Shown in pieces: positions 1 through 7,325 of a stretch of DNA of 8,277 nt (its first letter is position 1; every line of letters starts with the position of its first letter). Origin of the DNA: Legionella longbeachae (GTDB lineage Bacteria; Pseudomonadota; Gammaproteobacteria; Legionellales; Legionellaceae); the NCBI GenBank assembly GCA_016191305.1, contig JACPOX010000063.1, positions 16,083 to 24,359 on the forward strand, written 5' to 3'. The notes beneath the pieces are model-generated. The model saw only the letters and a program-made list of their open reading frames with translations, did no database searches and was not told where the DNA came from. A program made the translations under genes and the position numbers.

Positions 1-473
1 TTGATTTGGCAACTATTGCCAATTTCTTACGTTTAAATATCCTAGAAGAAACGTTTTTGCGTATCGCTTATACTAAAGGACGTATTACTCCTCTTGATGA
101 GGCCTGCTATCAAGTTACTAAAGCACATGTTTATTTGCGTTATGCTATTTGTTCATTGGGACTTAATAGCAGTGATGAATTTAAGATTGATGAAGAGGTA
201 TTGCAATCCTTGCCTCCTTTTAATCAATTTGATCCTTTTAAATTAAAAATTGATAAAAACTCAAATGAAGGCCGATATTACATTGCACAAATGTTTATAA
301 AAGCTGCAATGAATTTGCTTATGGACAAACAATTTATATCCCATTTAAGGTGTGTTCAGCAAGGGTTTAACACGGATTATACTCCCTCATTTTTTACTAG
401 TTCCTTAAGTTTATTAGTGAGTGAAAATGGTACAGGAAGTAAAATCGAGTCAGAGTCAAACATCTACAACTGA
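1..473 (+). CDS. 3' end of an unrecognised gene, truncated at the left edge
   Basis: The frame is open to the left edge, so the TTG at position 6 need not be the true start; only the C-terminal 157 or so residues are visible. The product looks soluble and mostly helical, with no membrane segment or signal peptide. Its last 25 residues or so are Ser/Asn-rich and look like a disordered tail. I recognise no family motif. Genes next to trans-AT PKS genes often encode tailoring enzymes, trans-acting ATs or other assembly-line parts, but nothing in the residues supports choosing one. It ends at TGA 471-473, inside the start of the PKS gene (47-53 base overlap), so the two are probably co-transcribed and possibly translationally coupled. 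The reading as a real gene rests on the long open frame and the tight same-strand arrangement. Confidence 0.55.
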   Translation, partial: DLATIANFLRLNILEETFLRIAYTKGRITPLDEACYQVTKAHVYLRYAICSLGLNSSDEFKIDEEVLQSLPPFNQFDPFKLKIDKNSNEGRYYIAQMFIKAAMNLLMDKQFISHLRCVQQGFNTDYTPSFFTSSLSLLVSENGTGSKIESESNIYN

Positions 474-3400
474 AACTATACCTGTAATAATAGGACTAAG
501 CCTGAAACTACCTCATATCGATAATGAGGAGATGTTGTGGCAGTTTTTAAATGCAGGTGAGCAATCACGTTGTATTGTTGATGTTGCGAGAATGTGGCGT
601 AATAGTAATGATATTACTTATGCTAATTTGTTCTCTAATTGGGATTTTTTCTCCCCAGAGTTATTTAATCTTTCTGCCAAAGAAATTGTCCACATTGACC
701 CACAACAAAAATTAGCTTTATATGGTGTCCACACTTGTTTAGAAAATGCGGGGATTACTCGTTTAGAATTACAACAAGCAACAACAGGTGTCTATGCCGG
801 AGTTATGTCAGTTGATAACTTGCACTCTCTTGCAATTAACAATAAAGAAATTGATAGTCGGTTTTTTTTAAACAACTGTGAAGCCTGTGTTGCCAACCGT
901 GTATCCCATTGTTTTAATTTTAGAGGAGAAAGCAAAAGCATTAATGCAGCGTGCGCAAGTTCATTAATCGCTTTAAAAGATGCCTGTGAGAGTATAAAGC
1001 AAGGACAAAATGATTTTGCTTTTGTTGTAGGCGTCAATTATGTTGATAGTACATTACGTCATCAAAGCTTCAAAAAAGCGGGTATGCTATCGCGAAGTGG
1101 ATGGTGCAATAGTTTTTCTATCCAAGCTGATGGTTACCTCCCTTCAGAGGGTATGGTTACCTTATTACTCACGTCGAAAGCTAAAGCGGATGCATTAAAA
1201 GCTAATATATTAGCGGCCGTTGTAGGTATAAGCTGTAATCATAATGGCTATACAGCAACAATGACTGCCCCCAACCCAGTGGCACAATCAGATTTAATTG
1301 TAACAACTCAAAAACAATGTGATTACTTGGATGTTAATTACGTTGAGGCTCACGGAACAGGTACAAGTTTAGGTGACCCTATTGAGCTTGAGGCTTTAGG
1401 CCGAAATTATCCGAATTGCATTGTTGGTTCAATTAAAGCCAATGTAGGGCACATGGAAGCAGGGGCAGGATTGTTAGGCGTCGCTAAATGCTTGATGATC
1501 CTAAAAAATCGACAAATTCCACCACATCGATTATTGAATAAGGCTAATGTTTTATTTCCTGAAATGCTACGGATTAACACAGAATCTGTTGCTTATAATC
1601 ATTCCCAAATTGCGGTAAGTTCCTTTGGATTTAGCGGCGCTAATGCTCATGCAATTTTACAACGCATTCCTGAACGACAGTTAATAAAAGCTGATGAAGA
1701 GTTTAAGTTGCCTTTACTGGTCAGTGCTACAAAAAAAGGTGAGTTAATAGAGTTAATTGAGTTAGCAGAATACCAATTTCAACAAAATCTTAAGAAAGAT
1801 CATGGTTATAACTTAGGGCTTAACTCAATTTATGCTTTTGATCATCATGACCAATATCGCGTAGCAGGATGGATAAATAATTATACGGAGCAAATTGAGT
1901 GGATCTCAGTTAATAAGGATCAATTGACTCTTCCAGGAATTTGTTTGCAGATTGGAGATCTTAAGTTAAGACCTTATCTGCAGACTATATCCTCTTCAAA
2001 TTTAGCTGAGTATTGGTTAAAGCTCATTAATGATTTTTTTCCTTCTGTACGTTGTATTGAAGCTCAGGGAAGGGGGGTGAATTTAGCTATTCAGGCAAAT
2101 CAGGGTTTGCTAACTCGTTTAATTTTGAATGGAGAATCATATCCAGCCCTAGTGGATCTAGATAGCTATGTGCTTCAGCTAGCAGATGGTTTACTCGTTG
2201 AAGAATCAATAGTGAAAAGTCTTATTGAAGAAAGTATAGAACTCTATCAACATCAATATACCTTTAAAGCACTTCTTCAAACTCTATTAACCCCTCCATT
2301 AGTATCCTTGTTTGAACAACATGAATTTAGTGTTGTTCCAAATAATTGGATAAATAATGAATTACTTCTTTTATTGCTATGGGCCCGAATTACGGTCATG
2401 AATAAATGGCAGTTATATACTGTTAAAACAGAGCTTCTTCGTCGTTTTCCTCCTGCCTTTGGAGAAGTCATTGCTTTGCTTGAGCAAAAATTAATTGGAA
2501 TTGATGAGATCAAATCTTTATTGGCAGTTGATTCAGTGTTTCTTACCACTTTTAAAGCAAGATTAATTAATGAAGTTACTTCTATCACTGAGGCCAATGC
2601 TTTTGCTTTGTTACGCACTCACTATCAACCAGTAACAATGTTTGTTGATTCAATAGAGAACTCATTAAATCAATGTACTTTTCATTTTAAACAGGGACAA
2701 AGCATTATTATTGATTTGGATCTGGTGAGTAAAAAAGATGCGCTGGCTTTAAGTGATGAAGTCATTGTTAATTTATGGCTGCAAGGATTTCCAATTGATT
2801 TTTGCCATTATTTAGGGCCTATGCCCTTTGCGCGCCATCCTTATTTTAAGCAAATGAATAAAACAATGGCAATGAAACGATTTTATACCCTTCAAACAAC
2901 TACAAACTGTCTGAATGATAGTAAGTTTAACTTTAAAAAAGTCTGTTTTTCAGAATTTTCAGTTGAGGATATTCTTGAACAAGATGTATGTGTTGTTCTT
3001 GAATACCATGAAACAAACCCAATTAAATGGGTTATGGAAGTAATTCGCCAGATTGCTGTAAAAACTAGGCTGCAGATAAAAAAACACCGCATTATTTATT
3101 TACAGTTAGACCAGAAATACTCTGCTGCGGTATGTCAATTATTCACTCATTTTGTAAAAGCTGTTAATTTGGAAATTAATCCTCTCTCTATTAAATTGCT
3201 AGACTCACAAGACAGATATTACCAATACGCTAAAGTAACACTGCAGTTTCCTCTATTAAATAAATCGGGATTTGAACACCAAGGACGCTATGTTTTAGTC
3301 GGAGGAGCAGGGGGACTTGGTTTAGAGATAGCCGCTTACCTTAAAAAAACTTATGACGCTCAAGTCTATATTCTTGGGCGAAAATCTCATAATCAACTTC

Positions 3401-5697
3401 AGGAAAAAGTTCTAGCGCGTTTAAAGGGACTAAATATCACCTATCATAATTGTGATATAAGTGAAAACAACAGTCTTTTTACCTGCTTAAAACAATTTGC
3501 GCTGCAAGAAAAAATTAGCGGTATTTTTCATTTGGCTATAGAAAGACATGATGAATGGTGGATCAAACAGGAAGCACATTCATTATCAAGTACATTGGAT
3601 CGAGTCTTTCAGCGTAATGCCTGGTTACTTGAAGAACAATTATCGCAGTTAACAAAAACTCTCTATGTATTTACTTCAATCCAAGCTTATAAGCCTAATA
3701 TGGGCGCTACTATTTATAGTTTTGAGGCTGCATTAAAAAGTTATTTGGCCAGCAAACAAAAAAACATTTCTTCTTTTGTTACAGTTTTAGGAGTGATAGA
3801 AGGTGTTGGGTTGGCAAATTCTGCAGATTATTCTAATTATATGACTCAAAATAAATTAGCTGCATTAACTTTTGATGAGTTTATAACACTTTTTGAACAG
3901 CAAATAGTTACTAACACCCCTTTTGCGATGATTACTGGTAGCACTGAACAAGTTGATTTAAGCGCTAATATTTATACTAATAAAAACAATATATTAGAAC
4001 AGTTTGTTGGCCTTAGTCTTTTACTCATCATCAATCAATATTTTTCGATCGATGGCGTTAAAGTAGAGATATTTCTTGTTCAATTTAAAAATCACTTTTA
4101 TAAATTAGTTCAGGAGCTGTTGATTGTTTGGCAAAAAATGCAATTTATTAAGGTGGAGAATCAGGCAATTAGTTTATTGTGGGATATAGAAGAGCTTGAA
4201 AAACTAAAATTAAGGTACGAGAGCGAATTAAAAGACGACAGCTATGCTTTAAGACTGAAGCTTTTTGATGCAGTATCTAGTCAATACCCTGATCTTTTGT
4301 TGAGTAAGCTCTTGCCTCAACAAGTGATTTTTCCAAACGGTAGTACTGAGTTAGTTCAAGGCTTTTATGAACAACATGTGGTTGCTGATTATGCAAACCA
4401 AGTTTTGACAAATAAATTAAGCAGTTATGCTTTATCAACCAAAAAAACCATAAAAATTCTTGAAGTTGGTGCTGGCAGTGGTGCTTCTGCTCGGGCGATT
4501 TTAGCGGCAATGAAGAACCAACCCTTTATATATTATTTCACCGATATTTCATCAACCCTGGTTAATAAAGCAAAGCGACACTTTGCAAACCACGAGCAAT
4601 CGATGAAGTTTTGCCCCTTTAAAATTGAAGATATGGATTCTAAGCACGAATTTTACCAGCAATTTGATTTTGTAATTGCGACTAATGTGGTGCATGCAAC
4701 CAGCGATATTTTAAGCTCTTTAAACAGGTTATGTGATTGCTTGGTTGACGAAGGACATCTGTTGCTTAATGAGTTAGTAGAGAAAACGAATTATACAACA
4801 GCTATTTTTGGTTTATTCGATGGTTGGTGGAATGCGAAGGATCAACATTTACGACAAGATAACTCGCCATTATTAACTATGGAGCAATGGATATCAGCTT
4901 TGCAGCACTCGGGTTTAGACGATATCGAATGTTTGAGTACGCCGTTGAATTTTATTTCTTCAGAACAAATTGTTATTGATGCGACTATAAAACGTCAGTC
5001 TGAGACAAAGAAACCGTATTCTTTAATGCTTAAACCCACTATAGAGAAACCTATAATGAGCACATTTACTGATGCTCCGGCGAGAGAATTATGGCTCATC
5101 GAACAATTGGCGCAAACACTTTATCTAGATTATCAAACTATTCGCATGGAAGATCGTTTAGCTGATCTAGGCTTTGATTCATTGAGCTTAAGTGATTTAT
5201 ATCAAAAATTAAGACCAAAATATCCTGAATTAGGCATTGCTGAATTGTTTGCTGCAGACACTGTTGCTGCCTTAATTCAAAGATTAGTTCCTTATGAAAA
5301 GGATTTGGAACAACCCCAAAAAGTAATCAACGACCAGAATGAAACACACAATGTTTCATTAGAACATTATGATTTAGAAACAGACATCGCCATTGTGGGT
5401 TTAAGTTATCAATTACCCCATACAGGGTCTGATGATTTTGTTAGTATGCTAAAGCAAGCTAAGACCTCTTTTGGACCTATACCTTTGCATCGTTGGCAAC
5501 ATGCCGATTTTTATGATTTAAATAAAGGAAAACAGGGGAAATCTTATGCCCAGAGCGCTAGTTTATTAAATGACATTGATTGTTTTGATGAGGTTTTTTT
5601 TAAAATATCTCCACGTGAGGCCGCCTTTATCGACCCACAAGAACGGTTGTTGTTGCAAAAACAGCTTGTTCTTCTTCCTTTTCAGCGCTTCATTTAG
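421..5697 (+). CDS. Trans-AT type I polyketide synthase, KS-KR-cMT-ACP-KS(partial), prematurely terminated
   Basis: A 1758-residue multidomain enzyme that extends a thioester-bound polyketide on its carrier protein, probably in the cytosol. Domains (numbered from GTG 421): KS1 about 20-415, long linker 416-812, KR about 840-1160, C-methyltransferase about 1192-1530, ACP about 1553-1625, and the N-terminal part of KS2 from 1655. No GHSxG acyltransferase motif is present, so the extender must come from a separate AT, as in trans-AT systems. Start: TGA at 418-420 closes this frame just upstream. GTG 421 and ATG 427 are the candidates; ATG 427 is slightly preferred, but neither has a good Shine-Dalgarno, only a purine-rich AGTGAGTGAAA stretch. 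The last 12 residues (1747-1758) are out-of-frame sequence after a deletion in KS2, so the stop at 5695-5697 is not a natural protein end. Family assignment is near certain; product and cluster identity are unknown. Confidence 0.95.
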   Translation: MKMVQEVKSSQSQTSTTETIPVIIGLSLKLPHIDNEEMLWQFLNAGEQSRCIVDVARMWRNSNDITYANLFSNWDFFSPELFNLSAKEIVHIDPQQKLALYGVHTCLENAGITRLELQQATTGVYAGVMSVDNLHSLAINNKEIDSRFFLNNCEACVANRVSHCFNFRGESKSINAACASSLIALKDACESIKQGQNDFAFVVGVNYVDSTLRHQSFKKAGMLSRSGWCNSFSIQADGYLPSEGMVTLLLTSKAKADALKANILAAVVGISCNHNGYTATMTAPNPVAQSDLIVTTQKQCDYLDVNYVEAHGTGTSLGDPIELEALGRNYPNCIVGSIKANVGHMEAGAGLLGVAKCLMILKNRQIPPHRLLNKANVLFPEMLRINTESVAYNHSQIAVSSFGFSGANAHAILQRIPERQLIKADEEFKLPLLVSATKKGELIELIELAEYQFQQNLKKDHGYNLGLNSIYAFDHHDQYRVAGWINNYTEQIEWISVNKDQLTLPGICLQIGDLKLRPYLQTISSSNLAEYWLKLINDFFPSVRCIEAQGRGVNLAIQANQGLLTRLILNGESYPALVDLDSYVLQLADGLLVEESIVKSLIEESIELYQHQYTFKALLQTLLTPPLVSLFEQHEFSVVPNNWINNELLLLLLWARITVMNKWQLYTVKTELLRRFPPAFGEVIALLEQKLIGIDEIKSLLAVDSVFLTTFKARLINEVTSITEANAFALLRTHYQPVTMFVDSIENSLNQCTFHFKQGQSIIIDLDLVSKKDALALSDEVIVNLWLQGFPIDFCHYLGPMPFARHPYFKQMNKTMAMKRFYTLQTTTNCLNDSKFNFKKVCFSEFSVEDILEQDVCVVLEYHETNPIKWVMEVIRQIAVKTRLQIKKHRIIYLQLDQKYSAAVCQLFTHFVKAVNLEINPLSIKLLDSQDRYYQYAKVTLQFPLLNKSGFEHQGRYVLVGGAGGLGLEIAAYLKKTYDAQVYILGRKSHNQLQEKVLARLKGLNITYHNCDISENNSLFTCLKQFALQEKISGIFHLAIERHDEWWIKQEAHSLSSTLDRVFQRNAWLLEEQLSQLTKTLYVFTSIQAYKPNMGATIYSFEAALKSYLASKQKNISSFVTVLGVIEGVGLANSADYSNYMTQNKLAALTFDEFITLFEQQIVTNTPFAMITGSTEQVDLSANIYTNKNNILEQFVGLSLLLIINQYFSIDGVKVEIFLVQFKNHFYKLVQELLIVWQKMQFIKVENQAISLLWDIEELEKLKLRYESELKDDSYALRLKLFDAVSSQYPDLLLSKLLPQQVIFPNGSTELVQGFYEQHVVADYANQVLTNKLSSYALSTKKTIKILEVGAGSGASARAILAAMKNQPFIYYFTDISSTLVNKAKRHFANHEQSMKFCPFKIEDMDSKHEFYQQFDFVIATNVVHATSDILSSLNRLCDCLVDEGHLLLNELVEKTNYTTAIFGLFDGWWNAKDQHLRQDNSPLLTMEQWISALQHSGLDDIECLSTPLNFISSEQIVIDATIKRQSETKKPYSLMLKPTIEKPIMSTFTDAPARELWLIEQLAQTLYLDYQTIRMEDRLADLGFDSLSLSDLYQKLRPKYPELGIAELFAADTVAALIQRLVPYEKDLEQPQKVINDQNETHNVSLEHYDLETDIAIVGLSYQLPHTGSDDFVSMLKQAKTSFGPIPLHRWQHADFYDLNKGKQGKSYAQSASLLNDIDCFDEVFFKISPREAAFIDPQERLLLQKQLVLLPFQRFI
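478..1665 (+). other. Ketosynthase domain KS1
   Basis: Decarboxylative condensing domain, residues about 20-415. The Cys-His-His triad is intact: Cys178 in INAACASSL (TGC 952-954), His311 in EAHGTGT (CAC 1351-1353) and His344 in ANVGHMEAGAG (CAC 1450-1452). The DPQQ motif and the C-terminal SSFGFSGANAHAIL motif (from Ser401) are also present. The neighbourhood of the active Cys departs from the usual DTACSSS (Asp to Asn, Thr to Ala, the Ser after Cys to Ala), and the W of the usual WEALE motif is His. The domain is probably active but diverged; its substrate cannot be told from sequence by eye. Confidence 0.93.
1666..2856 (+). other. KS-to-KR linker with flanking subdomain, no AT
   Basis: About 400 residues (416-812). 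The first part, beginning LPLLVSATKKGEL, resembles the flanking subdomain that follows KS domains and often serves as the docking site for trans-acting ATs. The end, LWLQGFPIDF (785-794) then MPFARHPYFK (801-810), matches the post-AT linker whose consensus is LWxxGxxxDW...LPTYPFxRxxYW. The middle, about 500-780, is helix-rich and unassigned. No GHSxG or other AT active-site motif is visible. It could be ordinary trans-AT linker, an eroded AT remnant, or an unrecognised domain. Confidence 0.7.
2938..3900 (+). other. Ketoreductase domain KR1, probably inactive
   Basis: Residues about 840-1160. A structural half ending in RYYQYAKVTL (932-941) precedes a Rossmann half with an intact nucleotide motif GGAGGLG (961-967). 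Catalytic Ser1086 and Tyr1099 are present with the normal 13-residue spacing. The usual Lys is missing: the KVxGAW element reads FQRNAW, putting Phe1063 at the Lys position. The YxxxN element reads YSFEA, so Asn is replaced by Ala1103. Loss of two of four tetrad residues suggests that it binds NADPH poorly or does not reduce, leaving a beta-keto group. Placing the Lys depends on my hand alignment. Confidence 0.82.
3994..5010 (+). other. C-methyltransferase domain (SAM-dependent)
   Basis: Residues about 1192-1530. It transfers a methyl group from S-adenosylmethionine to the alpha carbon of the ACP-bound beta-ketoacyl intermediate. Motif I is ILEVGAGSGAS (1346-1356), the acidic SAM-ribose residue is Asp1375 in YYFTDIS, and the likely catalytic His is His1425 in ATNVVHATSD. 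The GLFDGWW stretch (1464-1470) corresponds to the GLxEGWW segment common in PKS cMT domains. The helical lid before motif I is also present. All key motifs are intact, so the domain is probably active. Confidence 0.92.
5077..5295 (+). other. Acyl carrier protein domain
   Basis: Residues about 1553-1625. The phosphopantetheine attachment site is Ser1587 in LGFDSLSLSDL (TCA 5179-5181), close to the consensus GxDSL. A single ACP ends module 1, followed by a linker of about 30 residues (PYEKDLEQ...HYDLET) leading into KS2 in the same polypeptide. Confidence 0.92.
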
Positions 5698-6407
5698 CCT
5701 GTCAAAGTATCTTGACCAATGAATCAAATATGGCATTGGTTGGTGGGGTAAATTTAATTGTTCATCCTAGACAAATGGTGGAACTCAGCGATTTACATAT
5801 GCTTTCTGCTAATAATATAAACGCCACTTTTTCAAAGAATGCTGATGGTTTTGTTTATGCTGAAGGAGTGGTGGTTCTTTGTATTAAAAAATTAAAATCA
5901 GCAGTGGAAGATGGCAATACTATTTATGGCGTGATCAAAGGTAGTGCTTTAAATTCAGGCGGAAAAATGCATGGCTATACAGTGCCTAATTCTGAAGCGC
6001 AAAAACAAGTAATAGCAACAGCACTCAAGAATGCCAAAATTGATGCGCAGCAAATACAATATATAGAAGCCCATGGTACGGGTACTGTTTTAGGTGATCC
6101 TATAGAAATTAAAGCCCTGAGTGATATGTATCAGACAAAGGCAATGGTTGGTTCTGTTAAGAGCAATATTGGTCACAGTGAGGCCTGTGCTGGTTTAGCT
6201 GGTATGGTTAAAATCTTGCTCCAATATCAATATGAGGAAATTTTCCCCGGAGTGAATTGCTGGCCACTTAATGAGCATTGCCATTTTGAAAAAACACAAC
6301 TTACTGTTCCAGAAAAAAGTACGCCTTGGTCTATGACTAAGGGTCTGCGTTATAGCGCAGTCAGTTCCTTTGGTGCGGGTGGATCTAATGCACATATTAT
6401 CTTGCAA
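5383..6407 (+). pseudogene. Ketosynthase domain KS2, broken by internal deletion and frame change
   Basis: The first part, in frame 1, begins DIAIVGLSYQLP (residue 1655) and runs to FIDPQERLLLQ (residue 1746, codon CAA 5656-5658). The rest, in frame 3, begins TACSSSFSALHLACQSI at 5661 (Cys codon TGT 5667-5669) and continues through ADGFVYAEG, EAHGTGT (His CAT 6072-6074), KSNIGHSEACAG (His CAC 6174-6176) and SSFGAGGSNAHIIL. In KS1 of the same protein 74 residues separate the equivalent points (after QQKLALY, up to AACASS); here only two bases do. The missing segment normally holds the WEALE helix, the GVFVG strand and the ANRVSY-GPS region that shape the fold and dimer interface. All three catalytic residues survive, but a working KS is very unlikely. 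Confidence 0.9.
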
Positions 6408-6479
6408 GACTATCCGACGATTAGTTCAATGAATGCAGATGATTTAACGAAGCATTCAGTTAAATATTCATTTAAAAAA

Positions 6480-7302
6480 CATACTCATTGGATAGTATCA
6501 CAAGACCATTTAAGACCCAATGCAATACAACCATATCCTCTACTGCTCGAGACTGGCGCTTATTATTTTAATCAACATTTATTACATCAGCGCCCGATTT
6601 TACCAGGGGTAGCTCATATTTATTTTTGCTATCAGGCCTATTTAAAACATAGTGCTAATAAGCAATATATTAGTATTAAAGAGATAAAATGGCTTAATCC
6701 TGTGTATGCCGATTCTGATACGGAGCAATTAGCTTTAATGATTCAATTTACACCTGGGATTGTTGGCGTTGTTTCTTGTGAGTTGTCAGGAAAGCAATTG
6801 CATTCGAGTAGTATTTTTGCTCCATTGAATGAGGCTGTTTCATTTATAAACTATGCTGCATTAATTGTTGAATGTGTGCTGGAACTCCAAGTAGCGGAAA
6901 TGTATGCTCGATTTCGCCAGAACAATTGGTATCATGGCGAGGCATTTCAATGTGTGCGAACTATTCATATTAACAGTGCTAAGAATAAAGCTGTTGCTCG
7001 GTTAACCCTTGCAGAAATTTATGCTGCTGCTGACAAAACTTTGGATCCGCGGTTATTTGATAGCGTTTTACAGTGTGTTTCCGTTTTACAGGATGAATTG
7101 CCCCAGGAGCAAGTATATATCCCTCAAGGAATAGAAATTCTTAATCTTTATCAATCATGGACTAATCAGCTTTTTGTTGTGGTTGAAGACCAATCAATCA
7201 GGAAATTTTCCCCGCGTTATAACATTTCAGTTTTTGATGATAACTATCAGTTAATTGCGCAAATTGTTGGTTTTTGTATGATTCCAATACATAAACGGCA
7301 AA
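6480..7302 (+). other. Dehydratase domain (double hotdog)
   Basis: It would dehydrate a beta-hydroxyacyl-ACP to an enoyl-ACP. The first hotdog has HLLHQRPILPGVAH: catalytic His (CAT 6576-6578) and the LPG turn align with the consensus HxxxGxxxxP, but the central Gly is Gln (CAG 6588-6590). The WYHGEAFQCV segment matches the YGPxF region. The second hotdog has LDPRLFDSVLQ with catalytic Asp (GAT 7059-7061) and the helper Gln (CAG 7071-7073). The part before the catalytic His is shorter than usual. The His/Asp dyad is intact, so activity is possible. Confidence 0.85.
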
Positions 7303-7325
7303 TTGCTCCCGCTGAGCCCATTCAT

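Noticed and set aside
792..1037. Minus-strand ORF of 81 codons
   Set aside because: Lies antisense inside KS1, whose motifs on the + strand are clear; no recognisable protein features.
2277..2618. Minus-strand ORF of 113 codons
   Set aside because: Antisense to the KS-KR linker of the PKS; low-complexity translation with no family resemblance. It is a shadow of the + strand frame.
2892..3092. Minus-strand ORF of 66 codons with a hydrophobic start
   Set aside because: Short, antisense to KR1, with no ribosome binding site or motif that would support it.
4277..4510. Minus-strand ORF of 77 codons
   Set aside because: Covers the SAM-binding motif of the methyltransferase on the other strand; no independent evidence for a gene.
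4400..5060. Stand-alone methyltransferase gene
   Set aside because: The methyltransferase is in frame with KR1 before it and the ACP after it, with no internal stop; it is a domain of the PKS.
5640..5700. Mobile element or target-site duplication at the KS2 break
   Set aside because: No inserted DNA, inverted repeat or flanking duplication is visible; the event is a loss of sequence and not an insertion.
5730..5732. ATG as the start of an independent downstream PKS gene
   Set aside because: It lies inside KS2, after the active Cys, and no good Shine-Dalgarno precedes it. The sequence just upstream in this frame is still conserved KS (TACSSSFSALHLACQSI), so this is a continuation and not a natural gene start.
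1351..6176. KS1 and KS2 as a DNA repeat
   Set aside because: The similarity is at protein motif level (HGTGT, GDPIE, NxGH); the nucleotide sequences have diverged widely, so this is domain paralogy and not a repeat element.
6195..6407. Minus-strand ORF of 70 codons
   Set aside because: Antisense to the conserved C-terminal motifs of KS2, including SSFGAGGSNAH; a shadow.
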